Origin: Lysobacteraceae bacterium NML03-0222
GTDB lineage: Bacteria; Pseudomonadota; Gammaproteobacteria; Xanthomonadales; Xanthomonadaceae
Assembly (NCBI GenBank): GCA_002798195.1
Contig: NWQM01000017.1
Span: 66,435 to 130,434, forward strand
Length of the DNA: 64,000 nucleotides
Reading direction: 5' to 3'
Positions 42,638-54,121 of this stretch are shown piece by piece (the first letter of the stretch is position 1; each line of letters starts with the position of its first letter). Under the pieces are notes generated by a model. The model searched no databases, had not been told where the DNA came from, and was given only the letters and a program-made list of their open reading frames with translations. Position numbers and translations under genes: made by a program.

Positions 42638-44700
42638 GCAGCAACATGCAACCCTTGTTGATTGAACTGGGTACCGAAGAATTGCCGGTCAAGGCTTTGC
42701 CGGGACTGGCCAAGGCGTTTTTTGACGGCGTACTGGCCGGGCTGGAAAAGCGCGGTATCGCCGTAGACAAGGGCGATGCCAAGCCGCTGTACACGCCGCG
42801 CCGTCTGGCGGTGTTGCTGCCGGGCGTGGCCGATATGCAGCCCGAGCAGCGCAGTGAAGTGCTGGGGCCGTATCTGTCGATCGCACTGGATGATGCCGGG
42901 CAGCCCACCAAGGCGCTGCAAGGCTTTGCCGCCAAGGCCGGGATTGACTGGCAGCAGCTTGAAAAAACCACCGATGCCAAGGGCGAGCGTTTCGTCCACC
43001 GCAGCGTCAAGCCCGGTGCGGCCACCCGTGACTTGCTGGCGGCCATCGTCAATGAGGCCATCATTGCCATGCCCATCCCCAAGCCGATGCGCTGGGGTGC
43101 ACACGACTACGCCTTTGCCCGCCCGCTGCACTGGCTGGTGATGTTGCTGGGCGAGGACATCGCCCCCGGCGAAGTGATGGGCATTGCTGCAGGTCGCCAC
43201 AGCCGCGGTCATCGCTTCATGCATGCGGCTGAAGTGGAAATCGCCTCGCCCGGCGCCTATGTGGAAACCCTGCGCAGTGCGAAAGTGCTGGTGGATGCCG
43301 ATGAGCGCCGCGCGCGCATTGTGGACGGGGCGCAAGCGGCCGCCGCCAAGGCCGGTGGCACGGTGCGTATCGACGCCGACATTCTGGAAGAAGTCAATGG
43401 CCTGACCGAATGGCCGCAGGCGGTGGCCTGCACCTTTGGCCGCGAGTTCCTGGCGGTGCCGCAGGAGGCGCTGATTTCCACCATGGAGGCCAACCAAAAG
43501 TTCTTCCCGGTGCTGGATGCGCAAGGCCGCCTCACCGAGCACTTCATTGGTACCAGCAATATCGAATCGAAGGACGAGGCCGAGGTGCGCAAGGGCTATG
43601 AACGGGTGATTCGCCCGCGCTTTGCCGATGCCAAGTTCTTCTTTGACGAAGACCTCAAGCAAGGGCTGGCGTCGATGAATGCGGGGCTTGCCAGCGTCAA
43701 ATATCAGGACAAGCTCGGCAGCATCGCCGACAAGGTGCAGCGTGTTGAGCAGCTTGCCGCAAGCATCGCCGCACAACTGGGCGTGGAGGCGGCGGCGGCA
43801 CAGCGCGCGGCCATGCTGTCCAAGGCCGATTTGCAATCGCGCATGGTCGGTGAGTTTCCGGAATTGCAGGGCATCGCTGGTCGCCACTATGCGCAGGCAG
43901 AGGGCGAGGGTGCAGACATCGCCCAGGCCATCGATGAGGGCTGGATGCCGCGCAATGCCAGCGACAGTATTGCGCCGTCGAAACTGGGGCAGGTGCTGGC
44001 CGTGGCCGAGCGCCTCGATACCCTGGCAGGCGGCTTTGCCGCAGGGCTCAAACCCACCGGCAACAAGGACCCGTTCGCGCTGCGCCGCAATGCGCTGGGG
44101 CTGGCGCGCACCCTGATTGAAGGCGGGCTTGATCTGGATTTGCCGGCACTGCTGGCGCAGGCGGGCAAGGCATTGCCGATTGCGGCAAGCGGCAGTGATG
44201 AGCTGTACGACTTTATTCTTGAGCGTCTGCGCAGCTATTACGAAGAACGCGGCTTTACCGTGCAGCAGTTTGATGCCGTGGCTGCACTGCGTCCGGCCTC
44301 GCTGACCGATTTCGATGCTCGGCTCAAGGCGATTGCCGAATTTGCCCGCCTGCCGGAAGCCGCGGCGCTGGCCGCAGCCAACAAGCGCGCCCGCAATATC
44401 CTGAAAAAAGCCGAGGGCGGGATTGCGGCCAATGTCGATGCGGCATTGCTGCAAGAACCTGCCGAACAGGCACTGGCTACAGCGCTGGATGAAGTCATTG
44501 CCGCCACCGACCCGCTGCTTAAGGCGCGTGACTATGTGGCCGCACTGGCAAGGATGGCCGCATTGCGTCCGGTGGTGGATGACTTTTTTGAAAACGTCAT
44601 GGTCAATGCCGATGACCCGGCAGTGCGTGGCAACCGTCTGGCACTTCTGAAAAAGCTCGCCGACCGTCTGGGCAGCGTTGCCGCCATCGAGCATCTGTAG
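42634..44700 (+). CDS. glyS: Glycyl-tRNA synthetase beta subunit
   Basis: The 688-residue partner of GlyQ binds tRNA. It has LIELGTEELPVKALPGLAKAF at the start, FYPTPRR-type YTPRRLAVLL, and the C-terminal anticodon-binding-like helical region (about 560-680). ATGA overlap with glyQ gives equal translation. A hairpin follows at 44711. Confidence 0.97.
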   Translation: MSSNMQPLLIELGTEELPVKALPGLAKAFFDGVLAGLEKRGIAVDKGDAKPLYTPRRLAVLLPGVADMQPEQRSEVLGPYLSIALDDAGQPTKALQGFAAKAGIDWQQLEKTTDAKGERFVHRSVKPGAATRDLLAAIVNEAIIAMPIPKPMRWGAHDYAFARPLHWLVMLLGEDIAPGEVMGIAAGRHSRGHRFMHAAEVEIASPGAYVETLRSAKVLVDADERRARIVDGAQAAAAKAGGTVRIDADILEEVNGLTEWPQAVACTFGREFLAVPQEALISTMEANQKFFPVLDAQGRLTEHFIGTSNIESKDEAEVRKGYERVIRPRFADAKFFFDEDLKQGLASMNAGLASVKYQDKLGSIADKVQRVEQLAASIAAQLGVEAAAAQRAAMLSKADLQSRMVGEFPELQGIAGRHYAQAEGEGADIAQAIDEGWMPRNASDSIAPSKLGQVLAVAERLDTLAGGFAAGLKPTGNKDPFALRRNALGLARTLIEGGLDLDLPALLAQAGKALPIAASGSDELYDFILERLRSYYEERGFTVQQFDAVAALRPASLTDFDARLKAIAEFARLPEAAALAAANKRARNILKKAEGGIAANVDAALLQEPAEQALATALDEVIAATDPLLKARDYVAALARMAALRPVVDDFFENVMVNADDPAVRGNRLALLKKLADRLGSVAAIEHL

Positions 44701-44710
44701 CAGTGTTGAT

Positions 44711-44742
44711 GCGCTGTCTTGAGCTTGGGTTCAAGACAGCGC
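44711..44742 (+). terminator. Hairpin after glyS
   Basis: A perfect 12-bp stem (GCGCTGTCTTGA paired with TCAAGACAGCGC) ten bases after the glyS stop. There is no T-run, so it may be a weak terminator or an mRNA 3' end stabiliser. Confidence 0.5.
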
Positions 44743-44768
44743 CGACTGAAAGCCAGTCAACAAGCTGG

Positions 44769-44796
44769 CTTGATTTTGTTCGTGCCTGCCCCATCT
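44769..44796 (+). promoter_or_regulatory. Heat-shock (sigma-32 type) promoter of hslVU
   Basis: CTTGATT, 13 bases, then CCCCATCT: this is close to the sigma-32 consensus (CTTGAAA, 11-16 bases, CCCCATnT). It ends 22 bases before the hslV ATG, leaving room for the AAGGAG ribosome site. HslVU is a heat-shock operon in related bacteria. Confidence 0.75.
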
Positions 44797-44818
44797 CCTG
44801 GGTTCACAAGGAGTCATC

Positions 44819-45370
44819 ATGAACCCAGCAGACAATCCCAATGTGTTTCATGCCACCACCATTGTCTCGGTGCGCCGTGGCGATCAGGTGGTCATCGCCG
44901 GAGACGGTCAGGTCACGCTTGGCCATACCGTTATGAAGGCCAATGCCCGCAAGATACGCCGTCTGGGCGAAGGCGGGCGAGTGCTGGCTGGCTTTGCCGG
45001 GGCCGCGGCCGATGCCTTCACCCTGTTCGAGCTGTTCGAGGCCAAGCTGCAAAAGCACGGTCAGCTGACCCGCGCGGCGGTGGAAATGGCCAAGGACTGG
45101 CGTACCGAGCGCCGCTTCGGCAAGCTCGAAGCGCTGCTGGCGGTGGCCGACCGCGATACTTCGCTGATTATCAGCGGCACGGGTGATGTCATCGAGCCGG
45201 AAGATGGCCTGATTGCGATTGGCTCAGGCGGCATGTTTGCCCTGTCCGCCGCGCGTGGGCTGCTCAAGCACACCCAGCTTTCGGCGCGCGAAATCGCCAC
45301 CGAAGCCCTGGGAATTGCCGGGGATGTCTGCATCTACACCAACCACAACATCGTGGTTGAAGAACTTTGA
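44819..45370 (+). CDS. hslV: ATP-dependent protease subunit HslV
   Basis: The 183-residue peptidase has a 12-residue leader removed to expose Thr13 in TTIVSVRR as the catalytic N-terminal Thr. GDGQVTLGHTVMK and the glycine-rich IGSGGMFALSAARGLL are family blocks. It forms the double hexamer inside the HslUV protease. AAGGAG precedes the ATG; hslU follows four bases after its stop. Confidence 0.96.
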   Translation: MNPADNPNVFHATTIVSVRRGDQVVIAGDGQVTLGHTVMKANARKIRRLGEGGRVLAGFAGAAADAFTLFELFEAKLQKHGQLTRAAVEMAKDWRTERRFGKLEALLAVADRDTSLIISGTGDVIEPEDGLIAIGSGGMFALSAARGLLKHTQLSAREIATEALGIAGDVCIYTNHNIVVEEL

Positions 45371-45374
45371 AGCA

Positions 45375-46757
45375 ATGACCATGCACAAGATTGACAACAG
45401 CTCCGCGTCGATGACCCCGCGCGAAATCGTCGCCGAACTCGACCGCCACATCATCGGCCAGCACGATGCCAAGCGTGCAGTCGCCATCGCCCTGCGCAAC
45501 CGCTGGCGGCGTATGCAGCTTGATGCCGACATGCGCCGCGAGGTGATGCCGAAAAACATCCTGATGATTGGCCCCACCGGCGTTGGCAAGACCGAAATCG
45601 CCCGGCGTCTGGCCACGCTTGCCAATGCGCCGTTTGTGAAAGTGGAAGCCACCCGCTTTACCGAAGTGGGCTATGTCGGCAAGGACGTGGAGCAAATCAT
45701 CCGCGATTTGGCCGATACCGCGGTCAAGCTGTACCGCGAGCAGGCCAAGCAACGGGTGCGCACCCAGGCCGAGGAAAACGCCGAAGACCGCATCCTCGAT
45801 GCGCTGCTGCCGCGCCGTCAGGCCAGCAGCGCGCCATTTGCCATCGACATCGGCGAGGCGGTGAAAAACGAGCCTTCGGCAGAAGAAAACGAAACCCGCC
45901 GCAAATTCCGCCAGCGCCTGCGCGCCGGGGAGCTGGACGAGCGCGAGATTGAAATCGACTTGGCAGTGAATGTCGGCGTGGACATCATGGCGCCGCCCGG
46001 CATGGAGGAAATGGGGCAGCAGCTGCGGCAAATGTTCTCCAACCTCGCCGGCAGCAAGAGCCAGAGCAAGAAGCTCAGCATCAAGGCGGCGCGCACGCTG
46101 CTGATTGAAGAAGAAGCCGCCAAGCTGGTCAACGAGGACGAAGTACGTGAAGCGGCGATCGAGGCCTGCGAGCAGCACGGCATCGTGTTCATCGACGAAA
46201 TCGACAAGGTCGCCAAGCGCAGTGAAGGCATGGGCGCGGATGTCAGCCGCGAGGGCGTGCAGCGCGACTTGCTGCCGCTGGTGGAAGGCTCCACCGTCAG
46301 CACCAAGTACGGCCCGGTCAAGACCGACCATATCCTGTTCATTGCCTCCGGCGCCTTCCATCTGGCCAAGCCCTCGGACCTGATTCCGGAGATGCAGGGG
46401 CGCTTCCCAATTCGGGTGGAATTGAATGCGCTCACCAAGGATGACTTCGTGCGCATCCTGACCGAGCCAAAGGCGGCGCTGACCCGCCAGTATGTAGAGC
46501 TGATGGGCACCGAAGGGGTGAAACTCAGCTTTGCCGATGAGGCCATCGAGCGGCTTGCGGAGATTTCCGCTGCTGTCAACGAGCGTCAGGAAAACATTGG
46601 TGCTCGCCGCTTGCACACTGTGCTGGAGCGCCTGCTGGAGAGCCTGAGTTTTGATGCGCCGGACAAGGGCGGCGCCATCACCATCGACCGCGCCTATGTG
46701 GACGAGCGCCTCGGCGGCCTGATCCAAGACCCGGACTTGTCGCGCTATATCCTTTGA
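45375..46757 (+). CDS. hslU: ATP-dependent protease ATPase subunit HslU
   Basis: The 460-residue AAA+ unfoldase has Walker A GPTGVGKT (residues 66-73), Walker B HGIVFIDEIDKVAKR and the C-terminal tail SRYIL that docks into HslV. A second in-frame ATG lies two codons in (45381). It unfolds substrates for HslV. A clear terminator follows. Confidence 0.96.
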   Translation: MTMHKIDNSSASMTPREIVAELDRHIIGQHDAKRAVAIALRNRWRRMQLDADMRREVMPKNILMIGPTGVGKTEIARRLATLANAPFVKVEATRFTEVGYVGKDVEQIIRDLADTAVKLYREQAKQRVRTQAEENAEDRILDALLPRRQASSAPFAIDIGEAVKNEPSAEENETRRKFRQRLRAGELDEREIEIDLAVNVGVDIMAPPGMEEMGQQLRQMFSNLAGSKSQSKKLSIKAARTLLIEEEAAKLVNEDEVREAAIEACEQHGIVFIDEIDKVAKRSEGMGADVSREGVQRDLLPLVEGSTVSTKYGPVKTDHILFIASGAFHLAKPSDLIPEMQGRFPIRVELNALTKDDFVRILTEPKAALTRQYVELMGTEGVKLSFADEAIERLAEISAAVNERQENIGARRLHTVLERLLESLSFDAPDKGGAITIDRAYVDERLGGLIQDPDLSRYIL

Positions 46758-46775
46758 GCAAACGGTCGGGAGACA

Positions 46776-46813
46776 AACACAACGCCTGCGCCGCAACGCA
46801 GGCGTTGTGCTTT
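46776..46813 (+). terminator. Rho-independent terminator after hslU
   Basis: A 13-bp perfect stem (CACAACGCCTGCG paired with CGCAGGCGTTGTG) with a six-base loop, followed by CTTTTT on the plus strand. It sits between hslU and the convergent receptor gene and may also act, more weakly, on the minus strand. Confidence 0.9.
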
Positions 46814-46820
46814 TTGCCGC

Positions 46821-49040
46821 TCAGAACTGCTTGGTGATGCTGAAATACACATTGCGGCCAAGGCCGGTGCGCGAAGTGGTTTCTACCCCGCCAGCGGGCA
46901 GGCGCTTTTGGTCGAAAACATTATTGATGCCCAGCAAGAATTCCAGGCGCTCATCCCAGATGCGCACCCCACTGTTCTGCGGCCTCCAGCGCATTTGCAG
47001 ATTGCTTTGCGTATAGGGCTGGCGCACATACCAGTAGGTCACGCCGCGCGAGACCAGAGTTTGCGGGTTCTGCTCGGGTCTGAACCAGTGGCTGATGTCG
47101 AACGACACGCTGAAATCGTCTGCAAACGGCTGCCAATGCAGGCCCAGACGGGCGCGGTCGGCAAAGGCGGACGGGCTTTTCTTGCCGGTTTTCACATCTT
47201 CCATGTCCAGCTTTTCAAAGCTGAGTGTCGTGCCCCAGTGCGGCTGGTCATAGCTCATCACGAACTCCAGCCCGCGCCTGTCCACGCCATCGACATTCTG
47301 GTACTGGGCGTACTCACTTTTGCCGGGCGACACCGAGCCGTAGTCCACCACCAGGCGAATCATGTCCTTGATACGGCCATTGAAGAACATCAGCTTGGTA
47401 TTGAAGCGGTCATGCTCTGTGAAAAGTCCATGCCGACGCCAGGAAAAGCCAGCCTCGTATTCGCGAGAGGTTTCGGCCTTGAGGTTGGGATTGGGCAGAT
47501 ACCAGTAATGGATGTTCAGCGGCCCTGAAGATGAGGTTTCGTGCGGCGAAGGCGCGCGGAAGGCTTCGGAATAGTTGGCAAGCAGGTTGAAGCCATCGAA
47601 CAGCTCATAGCTCAGCCCCAGGCGCGGCGAGAAGCGGCTGTTGTCGTAGTCGGCATCGACCTTCATCACCTGACGATGGAAGCGGTCATAACGGCCGCCC
47701 AATTGCAGCAGCAGTCGCTCATCGAACCAGGCCGATTCGTGTTGCACAAATACGCCCAGGTCGCGGTAGCGGTTGGGAATCGAGCCAAAGCGGGTTTCCT
47801 TGCCTTCGCTGATATACAAAGCACCTTCTTCGCGGTTTTCATAATCCACGCCCAGCAGCAGACGATGGCCGACACTGCCGGTATTGAACTGGCTCAGGTT
47901 TTGCAGGTTGAAGCCCCAGCGCCTGTCCTCATTCTTGTAATACAGGTCGACGAGTTCATAGCCGCGCTCATACCAGCCACGAGTGACATAAGCATTGGCC
48001 GAGATTGCAAGCCATGGGTTCTGTGGTGGATTGAGCCGCCAGGCGAGCACCGTGTCCTGCTGTACGCGCTCACCTATCACCGCGCCGGTCTTGGGGCTGG
48101 GCGCCGTGGTGTGATACAGGCTGTTCCAGCCGGTGACCACATCCAGACGGTGGTCGTAATGGCTCAGCATCAGCTTGTGGCCTGCGCCAATATTCCAGCC
48201 TGCCTTGATGAAGCGGGTGTCGATGTCTTCATCGTTACGGGTTTCATTGCGGCGTGCTACGCCTTTTTCCACGATATCGCCGGCCATGCGCAGATTGCCG
48301 CGCGCGGCCTGCTTGGCAAATACCAGAAACTCGAATGGCCGGTTTTCCGGCGCATAGGCAAATGCACCGTAAATCTGGTGTTGGTTATTGGAGTCAAAGC
48401 GGTAATTGGCAACACCGCCGAATGAATTGCCGGGCTTTACAAAGTCGGAAGCATCCTTGGTGGTGCTGCCAACCACGCCGCCAATGGCGCCGCCGCCATA
48501 AGAAATCCCCGATGAGCCGCGCACCACATCCACCTGCTTCACCAATACCGGATCCATGCCAAAGCCAGAGACCTGATTGGCGAACAGATTGGCCGAGCGG
48601 CGCACGCCGTCCTGCATCAGAATCACGCGGTTTTCCGAGCCATGCCCAAAACCGCGAATGCTGAAACTCTGGCCGATGGCACGGCCGCCATCATTGCCGG
48701 TGTCAAAACCGGGCACGGCTTTGAGTGCCTGAATCATGTCGGTGGCCGTATCCAGGTCTTCGGGCAGCAGTACCGAGGCCGAGCCGGGATATTTCTGCAC
48801 ATCGATACCGAAACGGGTGCCGACCACGGTAATGCGCTCAAGTGCGCTGGACTCACCCGGCAGCGGACATTCGGCGGGCAATTTTTCGCGCAAGCATGAG
48901 GGGGTTGCCTTGTCGGCGCAGGCTTTTTGCGCCGCCTCAAGCGCAGCGGCGCAATTGGCAGCAGAGGTTTGTGGCTGTGCCAGCATTGGCGCTGCAAACA
49001 GCGCGAGCGCAATCGAGGCCGACAGCGTGGAAAGTTTCAT
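46821..49040 (-). CDS. TonB-dependent outer-membrane receptor
   Basis: The 739-residue protein has a signal peptide (ALALFAAPMLAQPQ), a plug domain (about 65-185: ERITVVGTRFG, then SIRGFGHGSENRVILMQDGVR) and a 22-strand barrel with the FRAPSPHETSS and PNPNLKAETSREYEAGF blocks, ending in YFSITKQF with a terminal Phe. Those barrel blocks are common in heme and siderophore receptors; the ligand is not assignable. Between signal peptide and plug is a four-cysteine stretch (about 28-60: CAAALEAAQKACADKATPSC and a fourth Cys). No Fur box was found by eye. Confidence 0.9.
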   Translation of the reverse strand: MKLSTLSASIALALFAAPMLAQPQTSAANCAAALEAAQKACADKATPSCLREKLPAECPLPGESSALERITVVGTRFGIDVQKYPGSASVLLPEDLDTATDMIQALKAVPGFDTGNDGGRAIGQSFSIRGFGHGSENRVILMQDGVRRSANLFANQVSGFGMDPVLVKQVDVVRGSSGISYGGGAIGGVVGSTTKDASDFVKPGNSFGGVANYRFDSNNQHQIYGAFAYAPENRPFEFLVFAKQAARGNLRMAGDIVEKGVARRNETRNDEDIDTRFIKAGWNIGAGHKLMLSHYDHRLDVVTGWNSLYHTTAPSPKTGAVIGERVQQDTVLAWRLNPPQNPWLAISANAYVTRGWYERGYELVDLYYKNEDRRWGFNLQNLSQFNTGSVGHRLLLGVDYENREEGALYISEGKETRFGSIPNRYRDLGVFVQHESAWFDERLLLQLGGRYDRFHRQVMKVDADYDNSRFSPRLGLSYELFDGFNLLANYSEAFRAPSPHETSSSGPLNIHYWYLPNPNLKAETSREYEAGFSWRRHGLFTEHDRFNTKLMFFNGRIKDMIRLVVDYGSVSPGKSEYAQYQNVDGVDRRGLEFVMSYDQPHWGTTLSFEKLDMEDVKTGKKSPSAFADRARLGLHWQPFADDFSVSFDISHWFRPEQNPQTLVSRGVTYWYVRQPYTQSNLQMRWRPQNSGVRIWDERLEFLLGINNVFDQKRLPAGGVETTSRTGLGRNVYFSITKQF

Positions 49041-49101
49041 TGCTTAAAGCTCCAGTAGCGAGAATGACAGGGCTTGCTGGCTCTCGCTGGCTGGCGCGGC
49101 G

Positions 49102-49131
49102 ATTTTATGTGAATGCTTCGTTAAGGGTCAA
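49102..49131 (-). promoter_or_regulatory. Sigma-70-type promoter for the TonB-dependent receptor
   Basis: On the minus strand TTGACC, 18 bases, TAAAAT, ending 61 bases before the ATG at 49040. The -35 matches five of six and the -10 five of six consensus bases. Confidence 0.5.
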
Positions 49132-49223
49132 TTGAAGGGCATTTTTGCCGCATGCGGCAGAATTCCGTGACCTTGTTCAGCATCCGGGCTAGACTGCCGA
49201 CTTTCACTGGAATTAACGGCGGA

Positions 49224-51920
<2,697 letters not shown>

Positions 51921-52048
51921 AGCCGGAGTGGAAGGCTGTCTCAGGTTCCATGTGCAGAGTGGATGAAGTAGTGGGGTTTGCAAAATGCAAACCCCCGGCA
52001 TTTGCTGTTTTACGACACAGTCGACAATGGCTTTAACTCGAGAGCTGC

Positions 52049-52327
52049 ATGATGAAACTTGACGTAAAGCAGCAAGAAGCAGTGATGGAAGCCTTGCGCA
52101 TACAGCAGTGTGCGGAGCGTGAGCAAATCGAAAGATACCGTTTGGCTCCGCCAGCAATACGCTCGAAAAGATACCGTCAAGGGTTTTTGCTGGGTGCTGC
52201 TCTGCTCGGCACAAGCTGTCTTGCGCTTTGGCATTTTGTGGGGCTGGCTTTTTATCCTCTGCTTCCGGTTGTTCTGACGGGAACTGCACTCTCGGGCTGG
52301 TTGGCTGAGAAGAGTGAAAGGCGTTGA
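52049..52327 (+). CDS. Small membrane protein of unknown function
   Basis: The 92-residue protein has a charged, helical N-terminal half (EALRIQQCAEREQIERYRL) and two closely spaced hydrophobic helices (GFLLGAALLGTSCLALWHF and YPLLPVVLTGTALSGWLA). Two adjacent ATGs (52049, 52052) could start it; the ribosome site is weak (GAGAG). Codon use is less GC-rich than in neighbours. Not recognised. Confidence 0.5.
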   Translation: MMKLDVKQQEAVMEALRIQQCAEREQIERYRLAPPAIRSKRYRQGFLLGAALLGTSCLALWHFVGLAFYPLLPVVLTGTALSGWLAEKSERR

Positions 52328-52416
52328 TAGGTATCTGCTGCGCGCGGCTTGCATAATTGCACCAGCCGCGTGAGTCCTGCTCTGCCTCCGATTGCCTCCG
52401 TCGTTCACCAAACAAC

Positions 52417-52442
52417 AAGGGCAGCCCGATGGCTGCCCTTTT
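52417..52442. terminator. Bidirectional rho-independent terminator
   Basis: A ten-bp stem (AAGGGCAGCC paired with GGCTGCCCTT, loop CGAT) followed by TTCATT on the plus strand and by GTTGTTTGG on the minus strand. It lies between the small membrane gene and the convergent PEBP gene. Confidence 0.7.
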
Positions 52443-52462
52443 CATTGGTAAGTCTTCGTCCG

Positions 52463-53065
52463 TTACGGATGCAGTGAATAACTGCCCCAGGTGCTGGCTT
52501 CGGCAAGGACATGGCCGTGCATGGTGCTGAACACCTCGGCGGCGGTAAAGCGCTCGGGCAGGTCGAGCTTGGCCACATCCAGCGCAAACAGGCGGAAGAA
52601 GTAGCGATGGGTGCGCAGGTCTTGCGGCGGCGGGTAGGGGCCGTCATAGCCGAAATAATCGCCGCGCATGCCGCCCTCGTCCTCGGCAAACCAGCCGGTG
52701 TAGTCGTTCAGTCCTTGACGGGCGCTGCCAAGAAGCGGGGCAGCCGCTTTGCCGCCCTTGTTGACGCCATCGGATGAGGCACCGGCGGGGATTTCACGGG
52801 CATCGGCCGGGAGGTCAATCACCACCCAATGCACGAAATCGCCACGCGGATGCGCCACCGGGATGTCCTGGCCGCTGGCGACCAATGCTGCATCGGTGGG
52901 CGCGTCGGTATCGATGCACAGCAGGGCGAATGAGCGCGCGCCCTCGGGCACATCCGTCCACGCCAAGTGCGGACTGCGGTTGCCGCCAAAGCCGTCAGGT
53001 GCGCCGAGTGCAAACTCGGCGGGGATGGGCTGGCCGTGGGCAAAGCTGTTGCTGTGGATTTGCAT
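52463..53065 (-). CDS. YbhB/YbcL-family (PEBP-like) protein
   Basis: The 200-residue protein has the phosphatidylethanolamine-binding fold signatures NRSPHLAWTDVPEGARSFAL, DTDAPTD and HPRGDFVHWVVIDLPA, and ends YGYDGPYPPPQ...HRYFFRLFALDV. This bacterial family (YbhB/YbcL) has unclear function. The ATG at 53065 starts the conserved part; 16 more in-frame codons upstream are unlikely. Confidence 0.9.
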   Translation of the reverse strand: MQIHSNSFAHGQPIPAEFALGAPDGFGGNRSPHLAWTDVPEGARSFALLCIDTDAPTDAALVASGQDIPVAHPRGDFVHWVVIDLPADAREIPAGASSDGVNKGGKAAAPLLGSARQGLNDYTGWFAEDEGGMRGDYFGYDGPYPPPQDLRTHRYFFRLFALDVAKLDLPERFTAAEVFSTMHGHVLAEASTWGSYSLHP

Positions 53066-53113
53066 CTGAGATTTCCTGTGTGGTTGCAAAGGGATGCCCG
53101 CAGGGTAGCGCAA

Positions 53114-54121
53114 TCAGGACGGAGGCGGGTTTTGCAGCAGCGTGGCAAAGCGTGCAGCCAGCCAGTGCTCGGCATAGCCGTTCATTTGCCAATCCAGCAA
53201 AAAGCCGCAATGGCCGCCATATTCGGCCAGTTCAACCCTGAGGCTGGGCAGGTGGGCAATGGCATGAAAGTCTGCTACCGGCACGATGGGGTCATCGGCG
53301 GCCATCAGGATGTCGGCCGTCACCGGCAGAGCCGAGAGACGCTCGCCGGCGATGTTGTAGGCATCGAAGTAATTTTCCAGCGAGCCGTAATCGGTATGAT
53401 GCTCGGCAAAATAACGGGTCAGCGGTCGCATCCGCAGCTTCAAGACCGTATCGTCAAAATCATGGCGCTCGGGAAACAGCTTGCGTTTCTTGGCCAGCGA
53501 GCGCCGCCATTTATGCTCGAAATAGCGCAGATAAAGCGGCAGTCCCGCTTCCATCGTCTCCATGGTGCGCGCCGGGTCAATCGCCGGGCAGATGGCGGCA
53601 ATGGCGGTCAGTGGCAGACGTGCAGCCCGGGCGGCAAGGCCAAGGCGCAGGGCGAAATTGCCGCCCAGTGACCAGCCAGCCACCGCCAGGCGCTGTACCT
53701 CAAGACGTGCGAGCAAATCGCTTGTCGCGGCCACGACCTCGGCAATCCGGCCAGAGTGGAAAATGCCCTGGTTGAGATGGTGGGTATCGCCGTGGTCGCG
53801 GAAATTGAGCCGGAAAACCCGGTGACCCTCTTGCAGCAGGCGGGCAGCGGCGGCGCGAATATAGCTGGATTCGGCACTGCCCTCCCAGCCATGCAATAGC
53901 AGCACCAGTGCGTCGGACAGATGGTTTTGCGGCGCGCTCAAAACCCCTTGCAGGCGGATACCGTCACCGGCATCCAGAGTCAGGGTTTGGTGGCTGGCGT
54001 TTGCAGCGGCCAGTTTGCGGGCAGCATGGCGGGCACGCGCCGGGCTGGAAGCCAGAACCGACTGCATATGACCATTGCGCAGGCCGCGGGCTGGCAGGAA
54101 TGGGCTGGATGCAAGACTCAC
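53114..54121 (-). CDS. Alpha/beta hydrolase, YheT family (COG0429)
   Basis: The 335-residue protein has the YheT-type N-terminus PFLPARGLRNGHMQSVLAS, oxyanion block LLLHGWEGSAESSY, the FRDHGDTHHLNQG block and nucleophile elbow VAGWSLGGNFALRLG, with a late GGHCGF holding the His. Putative esterase. The start is GTG at 54121, which overlaps the acyltransferase stop by four bases (GTGA). Confidence 0.87.
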   Translation of the reverse strand: MSLASSPFLPARGLRNGHMQSVLASSPARARHAARKLAAANASHQTLTLDAGDGIRLQGVLSAPQNHLSDALVLLLHGWEGSAESSYIRAAAARLLQEGHRVFRLNFRDHGDTHHLNQGIFHSGRIAEVVAATSDLLARLEVQRLAVAGWSLGGNFALRLGLAARAARLPLTAIAAICPAIDPARTMETMEAGLPLYLRYFEHKWRRSLAKKRKLFPERHDFDDTVLKLRMRPLTRYFAEHHTDYGSLENYFDAYNIAGERLSALPVTADILMAADDPIVPVADFHAIAHLPSLRVELAEYGGHCGFLLDWQMNGYAEHWLAARFATLLQNPPPS

